A stretch of DNA of 64,000 bases from Flavobacterium sp. LC2016-12 (GCF_015351595.1 NZ_JADKPT010000001.1:124001-188000), one strand, 5' to 3'; shown: positions 10,083-20,320, counted from the stretch's first letter. Numbers and translations are program-made. Notes: generated by a model not told the origin, from the sequence alone.

Positions 10083-11972
10083 TTATTCATTGAAAGGGCG
10101 AACCTGCTTAATATATAAATCCCGATTTTCTCCAACAATTTTAAATTCTATATCAACTGGATTTAATCTGTTTTTTTTCCAATATCGATTCATTAGAGTT
10201 TCTATTTTTTGGCAGATAAGATTCAATCGAATTGTTTCTTTTTTACTTAGCAAAGGCTCATTATTGTTCAGATTAGAATTTGATGTATAATCAACATTGA
10301 ACTCTTCGTCTTTAGTTTGAGATGGCAAATAATAAGCAGTAAATTGTTCGCAGATTTCTCCTTTTTCAGGTTTAACAACTGAGTTTTCTCCTTTTTGAAT
10401 ATTAACAGTAATACCAGGGAAATTTTTTCTGAAGATGTTTTGGGTTATAATTACACCATTGGCTATTTCATCAGGAAAAGAGCGATGGACCAATACTCCC
10501 ATAGCGATACTTTGTTGATCGATCTCAAAAAGTTCTCTTTCATTATAAGAGCCTTCATCCCAGACACTCGCCCAAACTTGTTTTATTGCCTTTTCGAAAG
10601 TTTTTGTACTATCACCTAAAATCCCTGTTTTAGAATCGTAAAGTCCAGCTCCATTAAAATCATCTAAATCTTCAGCATTGGTAGAGGATCTGAATCTGAA
10701 ATTTTTAAAAGCAGCATTTTTAAAGGTCTGATTTAGTTTAGTGATTAATTCAGGATCAATTGGTTCTTTTTTAATAACATCACGAATTTTCTTTAATTGA
10801 TGATTAATCCACACTGTAGAATCTTTGTGCTGATTAGCCAGAAGTTCATTTATTAAAGTTGAAATTGATTTTTTTTGAATGTGCTGCGTATAGTAATAAA
10901 ACGGTATAGCATGTGCGTTTTCAGGAGTCTTAAAAGAGAGATCTTTGGTGATATCTTTCGAAATCGCAATCAGATAAGACATGTTTTGCGCTTTGGAACC
11001 GATAAAATTGACACCTTTTTTTGGAATCGTATTCAAATCGATCAAATCTGTAACGCTATTGTCAACAACCAATTGCTTCTTTTTTGAAACACTTTTTTGC
11101 GCTATTTTTTTACTGGTTTCCTTGATGTAAAAAGTATCAATTTCTATTTTTAATTCTACCTTTTTTGAAATCAATCTTTTGATGTTGTTGTCAGTAAAAA
11201 CAGTCGTATAAGCCATAATAGGAATCTTTCTGTTTTTTCCTAAAAGTACCAAATGGCTTAATGGAGTTTGAAGTTCATTGACAATAATTCCTCTTACATC
11301 GGGTAAAATGTCGGGTGTTCCATTCAAAATTATGATTTCATCAGGGCTTGGTCGCATATTCTCTAAATCCTTTATTTTGTATTGTTTGAGGATACCAATA
11401 GTACTTCCTGGAACAACTTCCTGATAGGTGACGTCATTAAATATGTAATTTGATTTGACACATGGAATTTTGAATTTATTTTCCACAAACCACTCCATTT
11501 TTTCAGGACTATTCAGGTAGAACTTTAAATTTGAACCAATGAAACTGGATTTTAAAACTAAATTGTAAAAGTTCTCAATCAGCGGAATTGGCATACGATC
11601 TGAAGCTGCCAGTTCAAAAATCCATTTTTCCGTTCCTTTGATATGATTGAGATTTCCCAATAGATAATTTCTGCTTTTTTCGGTATCGCTATAATTATCT
11701 TTATTAAAAGTTTCTACTTCTTGGTCATAGCTTAAATAGTTGGTTACAAAATCATAATGATGGGAAATTAAAGTACTATTGAAATAATACATTTTTTTAG
11801 TTTTCAGATCATAAACAATTTTTACCGATTCGATATTGGAGAATTTATCCGATAAGGGTTTGCCTTTAAATGCTTTATACACTTCATAATTGGCCAAAGT
11901 AGCGCTGTAGTTTTGTGCGCTTAAAGTGGTTATAGTGAAGAGAAGGATAAAAGTGTAAACAAATTTTCGCAT
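10083..11972 (-). CDS. Exported PEP/pyruvate-binding protein with PPDK-like domains in reversed order
   Basis: 629 residues with a signal peptide (MRKFVYTFILLFTITTLSAQ). A lineage-specific region runs from about 21 to 180. A PEP-utiliser mobile (phosphohistidine) domain follows at about 185-285, with TPLSHLVLLGKNRKIP placing the candidate His at 240. A pyruvate phosphate dikinase ATP-grasp domain then occupies about 318-627, with FRFRSSTNAEDLDDFNGAG (425-443) and the closing IKQVRPF. In PPDK and PEP synthase the order is ATP-grasp first and phosphohistidine domain second; here it is reversed. An export signal is surprising for an ATP-using enzyme. It could be a periplasmic ATP-grasp enzyme or a catalytically repurposed protein. 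The family resemblance is clear, but the substrate is unknown. Confidence 0.85.
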   Translation of the reverse strand: MRKFVYTFILLFTITTLSAQNYSATLANYEVYKAFKGKPLSDKFSNIESVKIVYDLKTKKMYYFNSTLISHHYDFVTNYLSYDQEVETFNKDNYSDTEKSRNYLLGNLNHIKGTEKWIFELAASDRMPIPLIENFYNLVLKSSFIGSNLKFYLNSPEKMEWFVENKFKIPCVKSNYIFNDVTYQEVVPGSTIGILKQYKIKDLENMRPSPDEIIILNGTPDILPDVRGIIVNELQTPLSHLVLLGKNRKIPIMAYTTVFTDNNIKRLISKKVELKIEIDTFYIKETSKKIAQKSVSKKKQLVVDNSVTDLIDLNTIPKKGVNFIGSKAQNMSYLIAISKDITKDLSFKTPENAHAIPFYYYTQHIQKKSISTLINELLANQHKDSTVWINHQLKKIRDVIKKEPIDPELITKLNQTFKNAAFKNFRFRSSTNAEDLDDFNGAGLYDSKTGILGDSTKTFEKAIKQVWASVWDEGSYNERELFEIDQQSIAMGVLVHRSFPDEIANGVIITQNIFRKNFPGITVNIQKGENSVVKPEKGEICEQFTAYYLPSQTKDEEFNVDYTSNSNLNNNEPLLSKKETIRLNLICQKIETLMNRYWKKNRLNPVDIEFKIVGENRDLYIKQVRPFNE

Positions 11973-12078
11973 GACATTTTTATTGATGAATAAAAGTAAT
12001 TAAAAAAAACGATAGGTTTTATCTACTGTGGGATTACATAAACTAATCAAAACTACCAAAATAATCTAGAATTTGACT

Positions 12079-12086
12079 TACCTTTG
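12079..12086 (+). promoter_or_regulatory. Candidate mnmA -7 box TACCTTTG
   Basis: An exact TAnnTTTG match 29 bp before the mnmA ATG. No TTG is found at the -33 position. Confidence 0.5.
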
Positions 12087-12115
12087 CACCCTTGTAAAAA
12101 TATAAACGATTTAGA

Positions 12116-13303
12116 ATGAAACGTGTAGTAGTAGGACTTTCTGGAGGAGTAGATTCGAGTGTTGCAGCTTATTTATTGCAACAACAAGGATACAAAGTTA
12201 TTGGCCTTTTTATGAAGAATTGGCATGATGACTCGGTTACTATTTCTAATGAATGCCCGTGGTTAGAGGATAGTAATGACGCTTTACTAGTTGCTGAAAA
12301 ACTCGGAATACCGTTTCAAACTGTCGATTTAAGCGAAGAATATAAAGAAAAAATCGTTGATTATATGTTCAACGAATATGAAAAAGGGAGAACTCCAAAT
12401 CCTGATGTGCTTTGTAACCGTGAAATCAAATTTGATGTTTTCATGAAAATTGCCTTAAGTCTTGGTGCTGATTATGTAGCAACGGGACATTATTGCCAAA
12501 AAAGTGAAATTGAAGTGGATGGAAAGCCCGTTTATCAATTGATTGCCGGTGCGGACAATAACAAAGATCAATCGTATTTTTTATGTCAGTTATCGCAAGA
12601 GCAATTGGCAAAAGCATTGTTTCCAATTGGTGCTTTGACTAAACCTGAGGTTCGCGAGATTGCGGCTGAAATGGATTTGGTAACGGCTGAAAAGAAAGAT
12701 TCTCAAGGGTTATGTTTTATTGGAAAAGTGCGTTTACCGGAATTTTTGCAACAAAAATTGCAGCCTAAAGAAGGTAAAATTGTTCAGATTGATAAAAACG
12801 ATCCAATTTATGATATTGAAAAACCTGCTGGTTTATCATTAGAGGAGGAATTGAAATTAGAAGCTCAGAAACGTGCTTATCTTTCAACCATGGGAAAAGT
12901 AGTGGGTAAACATCAAGGTGCTCATTATTTTACCATTGGACAAAGAAAAGGTTTGAACGTAGGTGGAACAACTGATCCATTATTTATTATTGCGACTGAT
13001 GTTGAGACTAATACAATCTATACGGGTTTAACCAGTAATCATCCTGGTCTATTCAAAAAAGCTTTATTCATAGAAAAATCTGAAGTACATTGGATTCGTA
13101 CTGATTTGGCTTTAAAAGCTGGTGAAACAATGAAAGTGATGGCGAGAATTCGTTACCGTCAGCCTTTGCAAAAAGCCACCTTACATCAATTTGAAGATGG
13201 AATGTATGTTCGCTTCGATGAACCGCAATCTGCGATTACGGAAGGTCAGTTTGCTGCCTGGTATTTCGATGATGAATTAGTTGGTTCGGGAGTAATTTCT
13301 TAG
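12116..13303 (+). CDS. mnmA: tRNA-specific 2-thiouridylase MnmA
   Basis: 395 residues, slightly longer than the proteobacterial enzyme but usual for Bacteroidota. It adds sulfur to U34 of tRNA-Lys, -Glu and -Gln. The PP-loop SGGVDSS (9-15) binds ATP. Cys100 in [12 protein letters not shown] and Cys200 in SQGLCFIGK are the expected nucleophile and persulfide residues. The middle holds TGHYC and the DQSYFL segment, and the C-terminal beta-barrel includes FTIGQRKGL. All key residues are intact. Cytoplasmic, with its own promoter-like -7 box. Confidence 0.97.
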   Translation: MKRVVVGLSGGVDSSVAAYLLQQQGYKVIGLFMKNWHDDSVTISNECPWLEDSNDALLVAEKLGIPFQTVDLSEEYKEKIVDYMFNEYEKGRTPNPDVLCNREIKFDVFMKIALSLGADYVATGHYCQKSEIEVDGKPVYQLIAGADNNKDQSYFLCQLSQEQLAKALFPIGALTKPEVREIAAEMDLVTAEKKDSQGLCFIGKVRLPEFLQQKLQPKEGKIVQIDKNDPIYDIEKPAGLSLEEELKLEAQKRAYLSTMGKVVGKHQGAHYFTIGQRKGLNVGGTTDPLFIIATDVETNTIYTGLTSNHPGLFKKALFIEKSEVHWIRTDLALKAGETMKVMARIRYRQPLQKATLHQFEDGMYVRFDEPQSAITEGQFAAWYFDDELVGSGVIS

Positions 13304-13309
13304 CTTTAT

Positions 13310-13344
13310 ACTTTTTTACGGAGGCTATCCCTCTAAAAAAAAGT
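13310..13344 (+). terminator. Imperfect hairpin after mnmA
   Basis: ACTTTTTT...GGAGG, CTAT, CCCTC...AAAAAAAAGT forms an imperfect stem in the 46-bp gap between mnmA and the protease gene. It may be a weak terminator. Confidence 0.35.
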
Positions 13345-13349
13345 AAACT

Positions 13350-14957
13350 ATGAAATACTGTTTCACGTTTGTTTTATTCTTGTCTTCTATTGTGATGTTT
13401 TCGCAGGAAGAAGATGCATGGGTTTATTTTAAGGATAAGCCTAGTTCACAGCTATTTTTGGATAATCCTTTATCTATGCTTACTCAACGTTCTTTAGACC
13501 GAAGAACGAATCAAAATATCTCATTAGATGTAACTGATGTTCCTATCGAAAAAAGCTATATAAATCAAATAAAAGCAAGTTCCGGAATTACCATTATGGC
13601 AATGTCAAGATGGTTGAACGCACTTCATATTCGCGGGACTCAGACCAATATTTCAACACTTAAATCATTTGTATTTGTTGATGAAGTTGTCTTCGCGGAT
13701 AGGACTTTAAATACTACTTCTAAAAGAGTTTCAGAAAATAAGGAAACCAAAACTAATGACAAGCTAAAAACGACTATTGATTATGCTTACGGAAATTCTG
13801 GAAGCCAAATTCAGATGCTCAATGGAGATGTCTTGCATAAACAAAATTATACTGGCGCCGGAAAAATAATTGCTGTTTTAGATGGAGGGTTTCCAAATGT
13901 AAATACGGCAGAACCTTTTAAAAGACTGATAGATAATCAGCAAATTTTGGGAGGTTATGATTTTGTATCAAAAAGCGAAAATTTTTATGCAGGTGATGAC
14001 CATGGCACAATGGTGCTTTCCACGATGGGGGGATATAAAGAAAATGCTTTGATTGGAACAGCTCCAGATGCTTCTTATTATTTATTTATTACAGAATATA
14101 ATCCGACTGAAAACCCGGTAGAAGAATCTAATTGGGTTGAAGCTGCAGAAAGAGCAGATAGTTTAGGTGTTGATATTATAACCACTTCATTAGGTTATTT
14201 TGAGTATGATAATGCTAATTACAGCCATACCTACAGTGATATGAATGGGGCCACCAATTTCATTTCTCGTGGAGCAGAAGCCGCTTTCAGTAAGGGAATA
14301 ATCGTGGTCGCTTCAGCGGGAAATGAAGGCAGAACGCCTGAACCTCACATTGGAGCACCCGCCGATGCAGTTTCAGTTATCACCGTTGGTTCTGTTGATG
14401 CATCAAAAATAAAATCTAATTTCAGTTCAATTGGCCCGAGTTTCGATAATCGAATAAAACCTGATGTTATGGCTCAGGGAACTGCTACAGTTGTTTCCGA
14501 TGCTTCTGGTACTATTGGAACGGCTAACGGAACTTCATTTTCATGTCCGGTAATGGCTGGAATGATTGCCTGTTTATGGCAAGCTTTTCCAACTAAAACA
14601 AATAAGGAAATTCGACAAATGCTTTTGGAGATTTCGGATCGATTTGCAAATCCAAACAATGATTATGGATACGGAATTCCGAATTTTGGATCTACTTTAG
14701 GAGTTCAAAATTTTCTCGCTTTTTCTGATTTTTCAATATTTCCTAATCCAGCTAAAACATTTGTTTCTTTTTCTTTTTCAAGTGAAAATTATGAAGCATC
14801 AGTCTCAATTTACTCCGTTTTGGGGCAAAAACTAATCGAAAAACAAATTACGAATCAAAACCCAATTCTTTCTATCGAAGCATTAAATAGTGGACTTTAT
14901 TTCTATACTTTTGATGCCGAAGGTTTGCATAAAACCGGAAAGATAATCAAACAATAA
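13350..14957 (+). CDS. Secreted subtilisin-like S8 serine protease with T9SS sorting domain
   Basis: 535 residues. After the signal peptide (MKYCFTFVLFLSSIVMFSQ) comes a propeptide-like region, then an S8 domain with the catalytic triad Asp178 (AVLDGG), His218 (DDHGT) and Ser396 (NGTSFSCP), plus the oxyanion Asn325 (ASAGNEG). The last 75 or so residues, from FSIFPNPAK to the basic end GKIIKQ, form a type A T9SS C-terminal signal. The protein is therefore expected to be exported across the outer membrane and attached or released. It lies 12 bp before a nitronate monooxygenase-like gene on the same strand. All catalytic residues are present, so an active extracellular peptidase is likely. Confidence 0.95.
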   Translation: MKYCFTFVLFLSSIVMFSQEEDAWVYFKDKPSSQLFLDNPLSMLTQRSLDRRTNQNISLDVTDVPIEKSYINQIKASSGITIMAMSRWLNALHIRGTQTNISTLKSFVFVDEVVFADRTLNTTSKRVSENKETKTNDKLKTTIDYAYGNSGSQIQMLNGDVLHKQNYTGAGKIIAVLDGGFPNVNTAEPFKRLIDNQQILGGYDFVSKSENFYAGDDHGTMVLSTMGGYKENALIGTAPDASYYLFITEYNPTENPVEESNWVEAAERADSLGVDIITTSLGYFEYDNANYSHTYSDMNGATNFISRGAEAAFSKGIIVVASAGNEGRTPEPHIGAPADAVSVITVGSVDASKIKSNFSSIGPSFDNRIKPDVMAQGTATVVSDASGTIGTANGTSFSCPVMAGMIACLWQAFPTKTNKEIRQMLLEISDRFANPNNDYGYGIPNFGSTLGVQNFLAFSDFSIFPNPAKTFVSFSFSSENYEASVSIYSVLGQKLIEKQITNQNPILSIEALNSGLYFYTFDAEGLHKTGKIIKQ

Positions 14958-14969
14958 GAACCTGCTTGC

Positions 14970-15914
14970 ATGAATAAAATCACACAACTTTTCAATATAA
15001 AATACCCAATTATTCAAGGCGGAATGATCTGGAACAGTGGCTACAAATTAGCTTCTGCAGTAAGTAATTCAGGAGGCTTAGGTTTAATTGGAGCTGGTTC
15101 AATGTATCCTGAAGTTTTGAGAGAGCACATTCAGAAATGTAAAAAAGCGACTGATAAACCTTTTGGTGTTAATATACCAATGTTATATCCCAATCTTGAA
15201 GAAATCATAAATATTGTGGTGGAAGAGGGGGTGAAAATCGTTTTTACTTCAGCAGGAAACCCTAAAACCTGGACTTCTTTTTTAAAGGAAAAAGGAATTA
15301 CAGTTGTTCATGTTGTAAGTAGTAGTGTTTTTGCTTTGAAAGCACAAGAAGCAGGGGTAGATGCTATTGTTGCAGAAGGTTTTGAAGCCGGGGGACACAA
15401 CGGCCGCGATGAAACTACAACATTAACGCTGATTCCGATGGTGAAAGAAAAAATTAAGATCCCGATTATTGCCGCTGGAGGAATTGCAACCGGAAGGGGA
15501 ATGTTGGCTACAATGATTTTAGGTGCCGATGGCGTTCAGGTTGGAAGCCGTTTTGCAGCTTCAATAGAATCCTCTTCGCACAATAATTTTAAGGAAACAA
15601 TAGTTAATGTAAAAGAGGGCGATACCCAATTAACTTTAAAGGAATTGGCTCCAGTTCGATTGGTAAAAAATAAGTTTTATCAGGATGTTCAGGATTTGTA
15701 TGAAAAATGTCCTTCAAAAGAAGAATTAATTCAGCTTTTAGGAAGAGCAAGAGCTAAAAAAGGAATGTTTGAAGGTGATCTTGATGAAGGAGAACTTGAA
15801 ATAGGGCAAATTGCCGGACTCATTCACGAAATTTTGCCAGTTGAACAAATTATTCAACAAATGATGACTGAATTTGAAGCTGCAGCCCAAGAAAAGGCTA
15901 AATTTGAGTTTTAA
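14970..15914 (+). CDS. Nitronate monooxygenase / FabK-like flavoprotein
   Basis: 314 residues, a single TIM-barrel FMN protein. QGGM (16-19) lies near the N-terminus, with GGLGLIGAGS after it. AEGFEAGGHNGRD (135-147) contains the candidate catalytic His143, and AAGGIATGRG (168-177) and GADGVQVGSRF (185-195) bind the flavin phosphate. This pattern fits the NMO/2-nitropropane dioxygenase family and also FabK-type enoyl-ACP reductases; sequence reading cannot separate them, although the His-Asn pair favours NMO. Cytoplasmic. The start follows the protease stop by 12 bp, suggesting cotranscription. Confidence 0.85.
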   Translation: MNKITQLFNIKYPIIQGGMIWNSGYKLASAVSNSGGLGLIGAGSMYPEVLREHIQKCKKATDKPFGVNIPMLYPNLEEIINIVVEEGVKIVFTSAGNPKTWTSFLKEKGITVVHVVSSSVFALKAQEAGVDAIVAEGFEAGGHNGRDETTTLTLIPMVKEKIKIPIIAAGGIATGRGMLATMILGADGVQVGSRFAASIESSSHNNFKETIVNVKEGDTQLTLKELAPVRLVKNKFYQDVQDLYEKCPSKEELIQLLGRARAKKGMFEGDLDEGELEIGQIAGLIHEILPVEQIIQQMMTEFEAAAQEKAKFEF

Positions 15915-15934
15915 TTTCCCCCAAGAAATACAAT

Positions 15935-16345
15935 ATGAATTCTATAAGAACCTACATAATATTACTTTTTTTGGTATTTGGCCTGCAACAGGTTCAAAGC
16001 CAGTCATATCAGTTTAAAACTTCAGGATTTAGTGTTTTAGAAAAAAACGAAAGAGGAAAATGGGGTGAGTGGTCCAATCTTGATTTAGTGAATCTCTCGG
16101 TAATTTTAGACACTAATAAACACCGAATTGTAGTTTATTCTCAGGAAATTCAACTTTTTAATATTTTGAATTATATCGAAAGAGAAGAAAATGACACCGA
16201 TGTTGTTTATTCATTCATGTGTAAAGATAATGACGGACGTGAGTGTAAGTTGTCTATTATTACACGTAAAAAGCAAGAGTATCGCAAACAGCTTTATATT
16301 AACTATGATGATCATATTATTGTTTATAATATGACTAGTGTTTAA
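15935..16345 (+). CDS. Small exported protein of unknown function
   Basis: 136 residues. The N-terminal 25 residues (MNSIRTYIILLFLVFGLQQVQS) form a signal peptide. The rest looks like one compact beta-rich domain with FSVLEKNERGKWGEWS near its start. I recognise no family. It is 20 bp after the flavoprotein gene and 20 bp before the thioredoxin-like gene, so it may be part of the same transcript. Likely periplasmic. Confidence 0.7.
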   Translation: MNSIRTYIILLFLVFGLQQVQSQSYQFKTSGFSVLEKNERGKWGEWSNLDLVNLSVILDTNKHRIVVYSQEIQLFNILNYIEREENDTDVVYSFMCKDNDGRECKLSIITRKKQEYRKQLYINYDDHIIVYNMTSV

Positions 16346-16365
16346 TTAATAATAGTTAATTCTAG

Positions 16366-17475
16366 ATGGCAAGTAAATTTATCTTAAGCATTTTATTCCT
16401 TGTAAGTTGTATTATTTATTCTCAAAATAAAACAATCTCAGGAAAGATCTCTGGTTTTAAAAATGGAGATAAAGTATTATTAAGTGACCCTGAGCTCAAT
16501 CAGTTTATTGATAGTACCATTATTTTAAATGATAGATTTGTAATGAAAAGCAGATTGTCTGATGAACCTAAAAGTTTATATTTAGTTTTAAAATCTGAAG
16601 GTAAATTTTACTCAACTCAACTTTTTATTGCAAATGAAAACGTTGCAATTAATGGTAATAAAAAAGATTTCCCTTATGATTTAGTAATTTCTGGTTCTGA
16701 ACATCAAAATAAATTGACTATTTTGAAAAATCAAACTAAGGTATATCAAAAAGAAAGAGATACAATTGTGACATTTCTAAGAAAAGAAACAACAGATACA
16801 AGTTCAACTCATAAAACTTTATATAAGAAAAATGTCGATCGTATGCATACGATTGATAAAATAACTGATAGTATAACGAAGATTTATATTAAATCAAATT
16901 TGAATTCATTTGCAGGAATTAAAGAGCTGTTTAATTTAAGAAGTACTTATCAGAAAATTGAGTTGGAAAATAGCTATAATAGTTTGCCATCTAACTATAA
17001 AGAAAGCGTTTATGGTAAAAGATTATTTAATTATTTAAAAATAGGAGATCAATTAAAAACAGGGGATTTTTTCTTTGATTTTGAAGCAAAAGATCAATTT
17101 GGCAAAAAGCATAAATTATCTGAGTTTACAGGTAATTATATTTTATTAGATTTTACTGAAACCTATTGTGAATTTTGTATAAGATCAAAAAAAGAGTTAA
17201 AAGAAATTTCTGAAAGTAATTATAAAAATCTTAAGATAGTAAGTTTTAATGCCGATAAATCTGAATTAACCTGGAAAAAAGGTTTGGAACGAGATAAAAT
17301 TAGTTGGCTATCGCTTTCTGATGGAGAAGGAACAACAGGGAATACATTGCTTAAATATGGAGTTACAGGGTATCCAACCTTTTTCTTAATAGACCCAAAT
17401 GGAAAAATTGTTTATTCGACTTTTGGTTATGATGATCAAAAAATAAAAAATATGATCAAAGATAAAATGAAATAA
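16366..17475 (+). CDS. TlpA/ResA-like thiol-disulfide protein with N-terminal DUF4369-like domain
   Basis: 369 residues. The signal sequence MASKFILSILFLVSCIIYSQ also contains an LVSC lipobox, so it is either exported or a lipoprotein. Residues 22-115 resemble the DUF4369 domain (ISGKISGFKNGDKVLL). A helical linker leads to a thioredoxin-fold domain (about 232-369) with the CxxC active site Cys268-Glu-Phe-Cys271 and a cis-proline motif GYPTFFLIDPNG. Such Bacteroidota proteins are periplasmic thiol oxidoreductases; the partner is unknown. It is the last gene before a clear terminator. Confidence 0.88.
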   Translation: MASKFILSILFLVSCIIYSQNKTISGKISGFKNGDKVLLSDPELNQFIDSTIILNDRFVMKSRLSDEPKSLYLVLKSEGKFYSTQLFIANENVAINGNKKDFPYDLVISGSEHQNKLTILKNQTKVYQKERDTIVTFLRKETTDTSSTHKTLYKKNVDRMHTIDKITDSITKIYIKSNLNSFAGIKELFNLRSTYQKIELENSYNSLPSNYKESVYGKRLFNYLKIGDQLKTGDFFFDFEAKDQFGKKHKLSEFTGNYILLDFTETYCEFCIRSKKELKEISESNYKNLKIVSFNADKSELTWKKGLERDKISWLSLSDGEGTTGNTLLKYGVTGYPTFFLIDPNGKIVYSTFGYDDQKIKNMIKDKMK

Positions 17476-17559
17476 AATTTTCAAAACACTTTCATTAATT
17501 TGAAAATTTATTAAGAATAATTACTTTAAAAAAGTTTTCAGGTTTAATTAAAAAAAAAT

Positions 17560-17605
17560 AACAAACCCGACTAATTTTAAAAATTTGTCGGGTTTGTTGT
17601 TTTAA
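17560..17605 (+). terminator. Terminator after the thioredoxin-like gene
   Basis: AACAAACCCGAC (17560-17571) pairs perfectly with GTCGGGTTTGTT (17587-17598) and a T-rich tail follows. It lies in the 331-bp gap 17476-17806, which has no gene. That gap also contains TATATTTG at 17690-17697, a possible -7 box for the next gene about 110 bp downstream. Confidence 0.85.
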
Positions 17606-17806
17606 AATTTTAATGATCTGAGCGATTTAAAGCATGTTTTTGAACTATTTTAAATTACTTAATTTTAAGAGTTATGTAGTGAAAATTGTTATATTTGACT
17701 TGTTAAAATTATTCGTTTTTCATTGTTTTTTTAGTAAAAATGATGCGATCGTGAATTTTTTTTCTCAAAAAAAACTTAAACCAAAAACAATTAACCTACA
17801 CCGCGT

Positions 17807-20266
17807 ATGAAGAAATTCTACTCTTTATTTTTGCTTACTCTTTTCGGAATTTTATCGTCTTATGCCCAAACTATTGATGAATCTTTTATAAAGCCCATCC
17901 CTTATAAAGCGGCAAAAATTACTGTGATTAAAGAGCTTGCTGATGGCAAGATTTTAATTGGCGGTAAGATTGATTTCTATCAAGGTAAAAAAGTCGGTAA
18001 CCTTATTCGAATAAACTCTGATTATTCACTTGATGAAAATTTTACTTTTAATGTAGATCCGAAATTAGAAATTAGAGATGCAAAAATTCAAAGTGATGGA
18101 AACATTATAGTTTTAATGGATAATTCGACCGCACTTGCTGCTGATCATTATGCATTGTATCAACTTGATTTGAATGGAGAAATTATAGGTTCGGTAACTG
18201 ATCTTATTATGGCAAAATCTATAGCAATTCAGGATGATGATAAAATATTAGTCACTGGAGGCGAAATAGGCGCTTATGGTAGCACGAGCTGCTATTTGCA
18301 CAGATACAATAGTGATTTTTCTATAGATCAAACATTTAATAATGATTTGGAATTTAACAATTTCACAAATACTGTTGCGGTATCTAGTGAGGGCATTTAT
18401 GTTGGAGGTATGTTTACATCTGTCAATGGAATCGCTAAAAATGGTCTTGTAAGATTAAATTCTGATGGTGCACTTGATACTACGTTTGATATTGGAGAAG
18501 GAGGAAAAGGGTATCTATTTTCATTTACACTACAAGATGACGGCAAGTTATTAATTGGAGGGAATTTTTTTAGTTCGGAAGAAAATTCTATAGTACCTTA
18601 TATGATAAGATTAAACCCAAATGGAACACTTGATTCGAGTTTCAAATGTCAGTATGGTACACCTTTCAGCTCAAAAATTTTCGTTAAAGATTCTTATATA
18701 TATTTGAATGTAGGAATTAACAACATTGTCGATTATGGTTTTTATTTTGTTAGGTTAAATTCAGATGGATCAGTAGATGAAAATTTTTCACGTGCTAAAC
18801 TAAACGAAATAGCGTATGATTTTAATATGGGCTTTGTTGCGGACAAAATTATATATAATAGTACAGAGCAAATTGGTAATAGATATGGTTTATCAGTATG
18901 CGATTTAAACGGAAATACTTTAGAATCTTCAGATTTACAGACTAGTAGATTTGGAAGTTTTGAAACAGGAGAATCTATTGATGGAAAATTAGTAGTGAAA
19001 GGAGATTTTGTTAAAATTAATGATGTAAACACTTTTGGTATTGCATTGATGAATTCAGATGGATCTTTTAATGAATCATTCGTTTTTCCGAAGTATATTG
19101 GAGAAATAAGACAATTCCAAGTGGTAAACAGTACGACCATTTTTGTAAGTACTAAAACTAAATTTCTAAAACTGAATAATAAAGGAGAGGTTTTAAAAGA
19201 TTTTGACTTTAAAAAAGATTCGCAAATTATTGAAATGAGTCGTTTTAAAGTATTAGAAAACGGTAAGATTTTAGTTACAGATCAATGGAATTTATTCAGA
19301 TTAGATGAAGACGGAAAACAAGAAGCTGTATACACTGCATTAAATTCAGATCCAAATATTTGGATTACAGGTCTTTATTTTGATTTACAAGATAATAAAA
19401 TTCTTTGTAGTGGTGTGTATAATGTTTTTAATAACGGAGGATATTCATATAAGATAGTAAGACTTAATTTAGATGGCTCAATTGATGATACTTTTAAAAT
19501 AGACGGTTCAGGTCCGGACTCACCAGTTGGTATAATTAAAATACTTGATTCTGGAGACATTATATTTGCTGAAATATTTTCAACTTTTAATGGAGTTTCA
19601 GTTCCAAATCAAATTGTAAAAGTCTCTAAAGATGGTAAAATGGATTTGGAATTTAATGAAAACCAAAAAAGCGGAAAAATTGGAAGTAATGATTATCACG
19701 ATTACAGAAAAATTGAGCAGTTAGGTTCTGTTATTTATATTACAGAAGGTGACTCCAATGTCACGGCAATCAATCTTAACGGAACATTTGTAAAAGATTT
19801 TGAGATGCCGTTTAAAATTGACCATCTAAGCGATATCATTGCTTTACAAGAAGAAACTCCTCCAACCGCAAAATCAAAAGTTAAATCAACATCTAATAAT
19901 GATAATTATATTTTTGCAATAGGCGCTTCGGATAATCCTGGAGAAAATGCCCCATCATTTATTGTTAAAATAAATGTAGGTAAATCTTCAGGAGAATTAG
20001 GAGTTAATCCAACTCCTCAAAAAGAGATTTCAAATGTCCAGGTTTATCCAATTCCTGTTGCAGAGAAAATGAGTTTATCATTTTCAAATTCGATTATACC
20101 AACAAAAATTGCCATTTACTCAGTTAATGGAGCAGAGGTGTATGCCGCAGATTTAAAAGATAAACAAACTCCTGAAATAGATATGAGTCAGTTTAATTCA
20201 GGGATTTATTTTGTGAAAGTTTTTTCTGATAAAGGAACGGAAACGAAAAAGATAATTAAAAAGTAA
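17807..20266 (+). CDS. Delta-60 repeat protein with T9SS C-terminal signal
   Basis: 819 residues. A signal peptide (MKKFYSLFLLTLFGILSSYAQ) is followed by many beta-propeller-like repeats of about 55-60 residues with the signature LNSDGSxDxxF...DGKILIGG (for example near 215, 265, 320 and 565). This is the delta-60 repeat found in large secreted Bacteroidota proteins. The final 80 residues, from VQVYPIPVAEKM to KKIIKK, match a type A T9SS sorting domain. It is therefore a surface or secreted protein; binding partner unknown. Transcribed alone between two terminators. Confidence 0.9.
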   Translation: MKKFYSLFLLTLFGILSSYAQTIDESFIKPIPYKAAKITVIKELADGKILIGGKIDFYQGKKVGNLIRINSDYSLDENFTFNVDPKLEIRDAKIQSDGNIIVLMDNSTALAADHYALYQLDLNGEIIGSVTDLIMAKSIAIQDDDKILVTGGEIGAYGSTSCYLHRYNSDFSIDQTFNNDLEFNNFTNTVAVSSEGIYVGGMFTSVNGIAKNGLVRLNSDGALDTTFDIGEGGKGYLFSFTLQDDGKLLIGGNFFSSEENSIVPYMIRLNPNGTLDSSFKCQYGTPFSSKIFVKDSYIYLNVGINNIVDYGFYFVRLNSDGSVDENFSRAKLNEIAYDFNMGFVADKIIYNSTEQIGNRYGLSVCDLNGNTLESSDLQTSRFGSFETGESIDGKLVVKGDFVKINDVNTFGIALMNSDGSFNESFVFPKYIGEIRQFQVVNSTTIFVSTKTKFLKLNNKGEVLKDFDFKKDSQIIEMSRFKVLENGKILVTDQWNLFRLDEDGKQEAVYTALNSDPNIWITGLYFDLQDNKILCSGVYNVFNNGGYSYKIVRLNLDGSIDDTFKIDGSGPDSPVGIIKILDSGDIIFAEIFSTFNGVSVPNQIVKVSKDGKMDLEFNENQKSGKIGSNDYHDYRKIEQLGSVIYITEGDSNVTAINLNGTFVKDFEMPFKIDHLSDIIALQEETPPTAKSKVKSTSNNDNYIFAIGASDNPGENAPSFIVKINVGKSSGELGVNPTPQKEISNVQVYPIPVAEKMSLSFSNSIIPTKIAIYSVNGAEVYAADLKDKQTPEIDMSQFNSGIYFVKVFSDKGTETKKIIKK

Positions 20267-20289
20267 TTGTCCTAAAGCAGGATTGAATA

Positions 20290-20320
20290 AAAGGCTCTGA
20301 ATTTTCAGAGCCTTTCATTT
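20290..20320. terminator. Terminator after the delta-60 protein
   Basis: AAAGGCTCTGA (20290-20300), ATTT loop, TCAGAGCCTTT (20305-20315), then T-rich sequence. It sits between convergent genes and is probably bidirectional. Confidence 0.88.
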
